Shown: piece after piece, positions 57,758 through 64,000 of the stretch
How the letters are laid out: the number at the start of each line of letters is the position of its first letter
Position numbering within the stretch: position 1 is the stretch's first letter
Source: Terana coerulea
Taxonomy: Eukaryota > Basidiomycota > Agaricomycetes > Polyporales > Phanerochaetaceae
Reading direction: 5' to 3'
NCBI GenBank assembly: GCA_024811115.1
Contig: JAKOGH010000103.1
Span: forward strand, 105,826 to 169,825
DNA: 64,000 nt
Notes under the pieces: generated by a model
Seen by the model: only the letters and a program-made list of their open reading frames with translations
Databases searched by the model: none
What the model was told of the DNA's origin: nothing
Program-made: the position numbers and the translations under genes

Positions 57758-60214
57758 TCAGAAATTGACACCGGCGTGGGCGAAGCTCCCCGCCCCGCCC
57801 ACCGACATATACTGCAGCAGCCCAGATATATCTAGCCCAGCCTCGTCACCCGTCTTCGCCTTCTCCTCCTTCTCCTTCTCGACATCGTCCTTGGACCTCA
57901 GAATCTGCGTCGCCAGGTACTCGACTTGCTTTATGAGCAGTGCCTCGAGGGTGTCAGCCGGGACCTCGTGGCCCGCCTGGCGCAGCGACTTGTCATGTGC
58001 CAAGCGCAGCAGAAACGACACGAACCTATCGGAAGGCTGTCAGCGAGGCGTCGGCCGTATAGGGAAGAAGGGACGTACAGTTCCTTCAGGAAAGCGAACG
58101 ACCAGCCTTCGGTCGTCTCGGCCACTTCGATCGCAACGTCGTCGGGCTTCTCGAAGCTCGCGTCGCCAGTACCCTGGAGTGCGTTGACCTTGTTTAGCCA
58201 CTTTGCGGCAAAGCTTTGCGCAGCTCCGGAGTGGGCAGCGCGAAGTTGTACTTGACGTCGAAGCGGGACGGGCGGTTGAGGATGGCGTCGTCGATGCGCT
58301 CGGGGTGGTTGGTTGTGGCGATAGTGAGGATGCCGTCATTGTCAGCCTGTAATACTGTCAGCGCGATTCAGGGGAGGGATTCGGGCTATTGGAGCTCACC
58401 AGTCCATCGAGCTCGTTGAGGAAGAAAGAACGGGCTTCGGGTGCTACCATCGCGTCTAGGTCCTCTAGGATAAGAATGCACGGGGAATGCCGGCGCGCAT
58501 GATTGAATATGGAGCGAATGCCCTGCTCTGGGCCCTGATAGTGCTTTTCAGTATATTATATAACTACAGCTTGAGCGGTGAACATACCATGCGAGTTACG
58601 AAAAACTTCACATACAACGGCGTGCCATTGATTTCGTTCAGCAACGCCTTGATAGACTCAGTCTTCCCGTTTCCAGGCCGACCGAGGAGTAAAATCCCGC
58701 GCTTCCACGTGATACCCAACGAAGCATACACCTCCTTGCTCGCGAAGAACGTCTGCGTGTCGCGACGCAGCCCATCCTTGAACTTCTCGTCCAGCACCAC
58801 TTCATCCCACTTCGCATTCGCGACCGCCTTGTGCAGCTGCTTGCTCTTGCTCCAACGCCCGCCATCGAACACCCAAATCTCCTCCTTCAGCTCATTCGCC
58901 CACCCGTACACCGCGTCGCAAAGCGCCGTGCCCACGGTGTCGTTTGCGCCGGGGAACACGATGTGGTACAGCACGTGGTCCTCATGATGGAGCGTCCACG
59001 ATGCCTTGTATGCGAGGAAGTCGGTGGCCTCGTACTTGAACCTGAACACGCCGGCGATTGCGTTCGTGTACGTGCGGCGTGATTCGGTGTCATACTCCAG
59101 GAGGCTGTGCGTCTCGACCTCGACGATCGTCGGGGTCACATTGATGGTGGCGAGGTATGCAGAGAGTGGGAACGTGCCATCCCAGCAAGACAAGACCGAC
59201 AAGTGCTGCGAGTCAGGATGTTGGGTTTTCAGATGCTTGATGAGGTTGAGCTGAGGATTGGGTACGGGAGCGTTGAGTTGAGCATCGAGGGCAGCCGCGA
59301 ATGAAACGGTAGTATCGGCGGGGCGTCCGAAGGCGAAAGACATGACTGCAGTAGGATGAATCTCAGCAGACCATTCTCGAGATCCTTTTAACTAGACCTC
59401 CAAGACGCCCTGGGTCAACTTGCTCTCGCCGCAATGCCCTAGTAGCAAGGCCCTGTCTTGCAGTCGAGCCAACCGAAGGCAGCCCGCATGTGCTATCTCT
59501 ACGTCTTCATACGCAGACGTATGCGGGACAACCAATGGCATGGTGTTGTCGGAAAGACAGCGGGCCATTCTGACTGACGAGGAGCCAGGTATGGACCTCC
59601 GGCAAGCACGTATCGCGGAGCGCAGGTATATATGAGATGGCCCAGCAGTGTAATAGGATAGAAGCACTATACCATGATGATTTTAGCACAGCGCAAAGTA
59701 ACAGGGACCCTGAAGTGTGATACAAAAACTCACATATTCGTTCCGAGGTCATGACATCCGGGGGTAGTTCTGCAACTACTTCGTCTGGCGAATAAACGAA
59801 TAGCTTCATTTCTGCAACCAAGTCAGCTACGCGCTGTCTTTCCCAAAACCTAAAACCAACGAGGTAGCCATGAGATCCGACACAGGAAGAGGCTGTGCAT
59901 TTGTGGTGGTCGAGAAAGAAGAGCGGCAGTGCTCCGAGGGCACTTGTGAGATAGCCCGCGGCGTAATAGGATAGGAGCACTATAATATGATAATTTTAGC
60001 ACTGCGTGCAGTAAGAGGGACCCTGAGGTGTGATACCCAGCTCACATATCCGTTCTGAGACCATGAAGGGCGGCCGTGCTCTGGGGACACATATGAGATG
60101 GACCAGCAGCGTGATAGGATAGGAGCACTGTAATCGGATGATTTTAGCACTGCGTACAGCAAGAGGGACCCTGAGGTATGATAGTCAAACTCACATATTC
60201 GTTCCGAGAGCATG
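57085..60214 (-). repeat. Four copies of a 120-bp unit with an intron-like segment
   Basis: Units at 57085-57209, 59632-59755, 59946-60066 and 60091-60214 are related along their length, the last two separated by only about 25 bases. On the minus strand each contains a segment running from GTGAGT to about TACGCAG (about 44 nt), flanked by exon-like sequence that reads ERICEF and then LLLYAVLKSS if unspliced. Spacers carry other related fragments, for example a CTCGACCACCAC block near 57390, 59910 and 60385. These look like repeated exons of a decayed gene, not a simple satellite. Confidence 0.6.
57758..59343 (-). CDS. BCS1-like AAA ATPase, copy 2
   Basis: Tandem paralogue of the gene at 55195-56781, offset by 2562 bases at the start codon. 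The start is the ATG at 59343 ([15 protein letters not shown]). The domain order is the same. Walker A reads [10 protein letters not shown] instead of [10 protein letters not shown], still within the GxxGxGK[ST] pattern. Walker B is [12 protein letters not shown], and [20 protein letters not shown] is conserved. After [20 protein letters not shown] one G is missing relative to copy 1 at about 58213, breaking the frame before [18 protein letters not shown]; the remaining sequence is conserved through to SFAHAGVNF. The C-terminal linker differs ([15 protein letters not shown]). Either a consensus error or recent inactivation; the high conservation after the break favours the former. Confidence 0.82.
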
Positions 60215-60456
60215 ATATCCTGGGGGCAGTTCTGCAGCTACTTTGTTCGGCGAACAGGTTGGTTTTTGCACGTAAGTTGGCTGCGCAAAGTTGCGGACAT
60301 CCAACAACGCTTTTCAAACAACAACAAAAAGTGAAGCCAACGAGGCAAGCATGAAATCCGACGCAGGAAGTGAGTGTGAACTCGTGGTGGTGGTCGAGGA
60401 AGTGGGACCGAGTCTCTACGCTAAGCGCTCTGGCTCTGCCGTGGCCGGTACGTTCG
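59344..60456. other. BCS1-like copy 2 promoter and repeat-rich region
   Basis: Starts with the duplicated promoter, then holds three of the 120-bp units listed above and fragments related to them. No intact gene was found. Confidence 0.5.
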
Positions 60457-61144
60457 AGGCCCCCCGAATATGGGTTTAGATGTACGATCCAAAATGACCC
60501 CTTTTAGGGGTTTTATGTCCTCAAGGTTTTGGGCCGTTTATGTCCGGCGCTTGATCGGGGTCCGTCATTTTGGCCGATTTATGGCCTTTTTCGGGTATAG
60601 GTTCCAAAAAATCGCGGAAATGACAGGAAAATGCCAAAATCGCTTGCGCTTCGCGCAAGGCCTTTCACACCACAAACCATACTACAAGCCCCCAAAACAA
60701 AACAAGCCGGCCTGCTGGCAGCGACATTGAATGTTGAGCGGCCATGGTCTTACGGGCGTGTGATCACACTGCCACAATGCGCCACGTCGGGTTGGTTGCA
60801 GTCTCATTCACAGACGCACGGGGGTAACGAACTGGTCGTATCAGTTTGTTATCGGACTACGAAAGGCCACCTGCGGACACACTTATCAGTAAGCTCCAAT
60901 TTGTAGTCGATAATAAATCACTTACTTAGTGGTGCAAGGTTGGTCGCCACATCATACATGGACGAATTATGTCCGGCGCTGGATCGGACTCCGCCGTCCG
61001 GGCACGGTCTATATCCTCGCACAAGATCGGACTTCCGGCCAAATTTTGCCCTTTATGTCCTCCAGCGGATCGGGGCTCGCGCCTTCGGCGCGACGATTTA
61101 TGTCCGGCGCTTGATCGTACATCTAAACCGATATTCGGGGGCCT
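60457..61144. mobile_element. Non-autonomous DNA transposon, 33-bp TIRs, 8-bp TSD
   Basis: A 688-bp element bounded by terminal inverted repeats of about 33 bases (left from 60457, right ending 61144; both begin AGGCCCCC and include GAATAT, GGTTTAGATGTACGATC). The arms differ at one base and by one C in the C-run. It is flanked on both sides by TACGTTCG (60449-60456 and 61145-61152), an 8-base target duplication. Inside, TTTATGTCC-type subrepeats occur near 60511, 60537, 60967, 61051 and 61098, three extending to GTCCGGCGCTKGATCG. There is no transposase frame. An 8-bp duplication with subterminal repeats fits hAT-like elements; KDZ elements are an alternative. It sits 130 bases before DPB4. 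Confidence 0.85.
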
Positions 61145-61273
61145 TACGTTCGGCATCGCCAACTTCAGCTCTCCTTCCACCTTCACACTGGGTTCAAACT
61201 TCACACCCTCTTGACAATTCTTCTCCTGTTAACACTCGGGCTTTCAACCCGTACATAGTCCAAACGTTGAGAA

Positions 61274-62222
61274 TGCCGCGTAAAGATGCAAGCGCAGGGC
61301 CGTCAACAGCTCAAGCACAGCAAGAGGCGGTCTCAGAGGGGATCGACGCGTATGAGCTACCGAAGAGTCTAGTCACAAAGCTAGCTCGCTCTGCTGTATG
61401 TACGCATCTTACAGTACGGGATAAAGGATAAACAGTCGCTAATAGGCTCATGTGTAGATTCCTGAGAATGCCAAGCTGCAGAAGGAGACCATTCTTGCAC
61501 TCATGAAAGGGTCGACAGTGTTCATCAACTACCTCGGTACGCGGTCCCATGCCGTTATGCGCGCATTAACTGAGTATTAGCGTGTAGCTGCGACGTGTGT
61601 GCCACTCTCTATTCCTCTGCCTTCTGTACTGACATGTGCGCAGTGCGCATGACGTTGCGAGCCAGAAACAGCACAAGAGCGTGTCCGCGTCTGACGTGCT
61701 CAAGGCACTCGAGATGCTGGATCTTGGCGACATGACCCCCAAGCTCCAAACGGAACTACAAGGTGAGTTCATCCTATCACTTGCTGGTCATCGAGCCAAT
61801 TTGTGGGGCCCAGCGTATCGCGACCACCAGAAAGCAGACAAGGGCAGGCGGGGCGGACCGAGGGGCAAGACGAAGGACGCAGGAGAGTCAGTCTCTGCGA
61901 AGGCTAGGGGAAGGCTAAAGCTACGACATCCGCGACGATCACCATACCCTCCCGGAATGCACAAGCACCGCCACCGCCACCAGCGAGCGAGCGCGAAGAT
62001 GCAGATGAAGACGAAATAGCACATGCGCAACATGAAGACGAGGACGAAGATATGTTGGAAGGCGAGGTAGACGAGGAGATTGGTGAGGATGTGGAAGAAG
62101 AGGAGGTCGAGGATGAAGACGATGAAGAACCAGTAGATGAGGACGCGCTGGAGGAGGAAGAGCTGCATCATGATGCTCGAGGGGTGGAGGAGCGGGATAG
62201 AGACCTGGCAGGCGAAGATTGA
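61274..62222 (+). CDS. DPB4: DNA polymerase epsilon subunit D (Dpb4/POLE3), histone-fold
   Basis: Histone-fold protein that pairs with Dpb3/POLE4 in DNA polymerase epsilon and in chromatin remodellers. Five exons: 61274-61390 or so, then a second exon ending at 61536, a 7-nt micro-exon 61588-61594, a fourth starting 61644, and a last exon after an intron ending near 61810. The N-terminus reads IDAYELPKSLVTKLARSA then IPENAKLQKETILALMKGST; the micro-exon supplies the middle of NYLAATAHDVASQKQHKSVS, followed by ASDVLKALEMLDLGDM and YRDHQKADKGRRGG. The tail is a long run of Asp/Glu, typical of POLE3. One base is missing around 61907-61912 (AGGGGAAGG), shifting into the acidic-tail frame. The stop is TGA at 62220-62222. 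Confidence 0.9.
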
Positions 62223-62771
62223 CCTTCCCAAGCACCTCGCCTATATTGTCCAAGCTCTCTCCATCGTGTGTCCATTCAAACCAGTGCCTCTCTACTTCTG
62301 CAGCTCCTTCAGGAGCAGCAGCACACGTCTTGCTGATATCGGAGGACAGCATGCAAACGAGGTAGAAGTAAAGTTGCCCTGTCGGTCATAAGTACTCGCT
62401 TCGAGCTGCTCCTCAATTTGTGGTCAGTTATCGTCAAAACTCTGGTTTGAGGGTCCTGGCTTTGGCGCAGAGCCACTCCTACAAGTAAATAAAGCATATC
62501 TGAGTAAAAGACCTGCACAATTGTGGTGCATGATTTGGGTTGTCTGCGAAGAAGGAAAAGAACTCGGGATCGGAAAGCAAGACGAAAAGAGATCGTTTGT
62601 TTGGCAACAGCCTCCGATCCTAACAAAGCATCCCTATTAGGAAAATGCAGAGGTGCTTCCTGATCACGTGGCTTACATAATCCAGACTCATTTGCTGAGC
62701 CAGCTACTTTTCTTGCATCGCTTGGACTTTGACTCACTTCACCATCTCCCACTGCCGCTCCTCGATTCGAC
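62223..62771. other. Intergenic DPB4 / DPH3
   Basis: 3' region of DPB4 and promoter of DPH3. A 154-codon minus frame (62309-62773) has no recognisable content. Confidence 0.5.
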
Positions 62772-63138
62772 ATGGGCGCATACTACGACGAAATCGAGAT
62801 CGAAGACATGGCCTGGGATGACGAGAAGAAAGTGTATCACTACCCATGCCCGTGCGGGAGACCGATTCGAGATTACGAGGAAGCAGCTGAAGAACTATGA
62901 GGACATCGCGACGTGTCCAAGCTGTAGCTTGATCATCCGAGTGATTTTTGATCCAGTGAGTGCCCATGTTTCGCGCATCCAGATCCATGCTCAGTCACGG
63001 CACTTCCACTAGTTGGATTATGAGGACGATGCGGACTCGGACGAGGAGGAAGCCGGCTCCGATGAGACTGAAGGATCCGACGAGTCGAGCGACGATGGCT
63101 TTGAAGATGCCATGGAGAACCTTCACATCTCCTCGTAA
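62772..63138 (+). CDS. DPH3: DPH3 (Kti11) CSL zinc finger protein
   Basis: Small CSL-type zinc protein needed for diphthamide synthesis on elongation factor 2 and for Elongator-dependent tRNA modification, acting as an electron carrier. Exon 1 is 62772-62955, the intron 62956-63012, exon 2 63013-63138. The protein begins [16 protein letters not shown], then [27 protein letters not shown] and [12 protein letters not shown], giving the CxCx(n)CxxC zinc ligands. The C-terminus is a run of acidic residues and serines ending NLHISS. One extra G in the run at 62856-62858 breaks the frame between PCG and DRFE; exon 1 is 184 nt, one more than a multiple of three, which confirms the insertion. Confidence 0.9.
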
Positions 63139-64000
63139 AACCGTTCTTCGAAGGAAACGACCCAGCCCAGCGAGGCATGCTCTGGAAACGCTTACACCGC
63201 TCATGTTCATCCAGACATGACACGCATCGGTCTACCATATCGAATTGCAATCCTACGAAAGGCCCATAACCGCTCCAGTCACACACTCTCTGTTCAACGA
63301 GCGAATCCCACCGCTATATCCCAGTCATGCTCCGAGGATCGTTGCCAGGGTGGGCCTTATCCTGCCTTATCCCTTGCGGACGTGTCACCCAACCTGACCT
63401 GCGGCACGCCGTCCAGTTCTATACAGGCAAGGCGATGCTCAATCTGGTCGATTGCGGTTCAAGTGCGCGAGTCAGCTCAAAGACTATCCTGGCTCACCGG
63501 GCCTCACTGGTACGATAATCACAGGCGTATGCTCTGTCTGCAAGCTGTTCCCGACTGCCAGTCTTTGCGTCTGGAATTGAGCTTGGTCTTCCGGACTTTG
63601 CACGCGACAGGTGGGCACAGATCATTACTTGCACGAAATATTGACTCATGCGGCATGACCAGTAGGGCGATCTTAGCTTCGGGACCGCATTGCGGTGATT
63701 CACACTCCGTCCCACGGGAGGTGCATCTGGAGCCACCCGTCTTTATTCGTAGGATCGCGGGTGCACATTCTAGACGAGCGAGGGCTTCTAGCGAGCCATT
63801 ACGGACATCTGCGGCTGCGGGTCGTTCTTCGCACATATCTGCGCCACACGACACCCTATATACTCCTTATCCTTCTGCGCCTTGTGCAGCGGCCCTTCGC
63901 TCATAAGAAGCACTGATTCCGCGACCCAGCGTCGGTCATCATGGCTCGCCGTGCGCGGTGTGCATGCAGTCTCACGCCGCCCCGCGCACCGCATATCAGT
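63139..64000. other. No recognised gene
   Basis: A plus frame of 229 codons (63217-63906) overlaps minus frames; the translations look like chance openings, with no domain and many cysteines, serines and arginines. A gene continuing beyond the window cannot be excluded. Confidence 0.4.

Noticed and set aside
63217..63906. 229-codon plus frame near the right edge
   Set aside because: Translation shows no domain, membrane or signal features and overlaps open minus frames; likely chance.

Overview
The window is nuclear DNA from a filamentous basidiomycete, most likely an Agaricomycete of the polypore type. Almost every recognisable gene is cut by many 44-70 nt GT-AG introns with CTRAY-like branch sites, and the gene set is typically agaricomycete: a FunK1 kinase, F-box/LRR proteins, a ricin-B lectin, a P450, BCS1-like AAA ATPases and a small glycine-initiated membrane protein. 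No tRNA, rRNA, CRISPR array or bacterial feature was seen.

Left part (1-13,100). The first 818 bases are a nearly identical partial copy of the KIN1-type kinase gene whose full copy lies at 13,127-17,106. Between them is a region with few ordinary genes: a degenerate repeat array (about 1,110-2,430), a small minus-strand gene (3,544-4,362), and a striking plus-strand unit (about 6,674-10,467). That unit has a TATA box, a CT-rich tract, about 21 intron-like segments and a tandemly duplicated two-exon module, but no reading frame that survives. A very GC-rich block follows, then a probable minus-strand gene divergent from kin1.

Centre (13,127-31,313). KIN1 kinase, an F-box protein, a ricin-B lectin (minus), SUMO, an ATG22-like vacuolar transporter, a FunK1 kinase and an F-box/LRR protein (minus) with a short inverted-repeat element in its intron.

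Right part (32,011-64,000). Two tandem full-length ABCC transporters; a copper amine oxidase (minus); a poorly defined plus-strand gene; a cytochrome P450; a small membrane protein; two tandem BCS1-like ATPases (minus) with short upstream repeats; a 688-bp non-autonomous DNA transposon with an 8-bp target duplication; then DPB4 (DNA polymerase epsilon histone-fold subunit) and DPH3. Housekeeping (SUMO, DPB4, DPH3, KIN1, ATG22) and secondary-metabolism or transport genes are interleaved; no coherent biosynthetic cluster was found.

An important caveat: about 15 single- or double-base frame breaks occur in otherwise well-conserved genes, most in homopolymer runs. This looks like consensus error rather than real gene decay, so coding spans below are gene models that cross such breaks.
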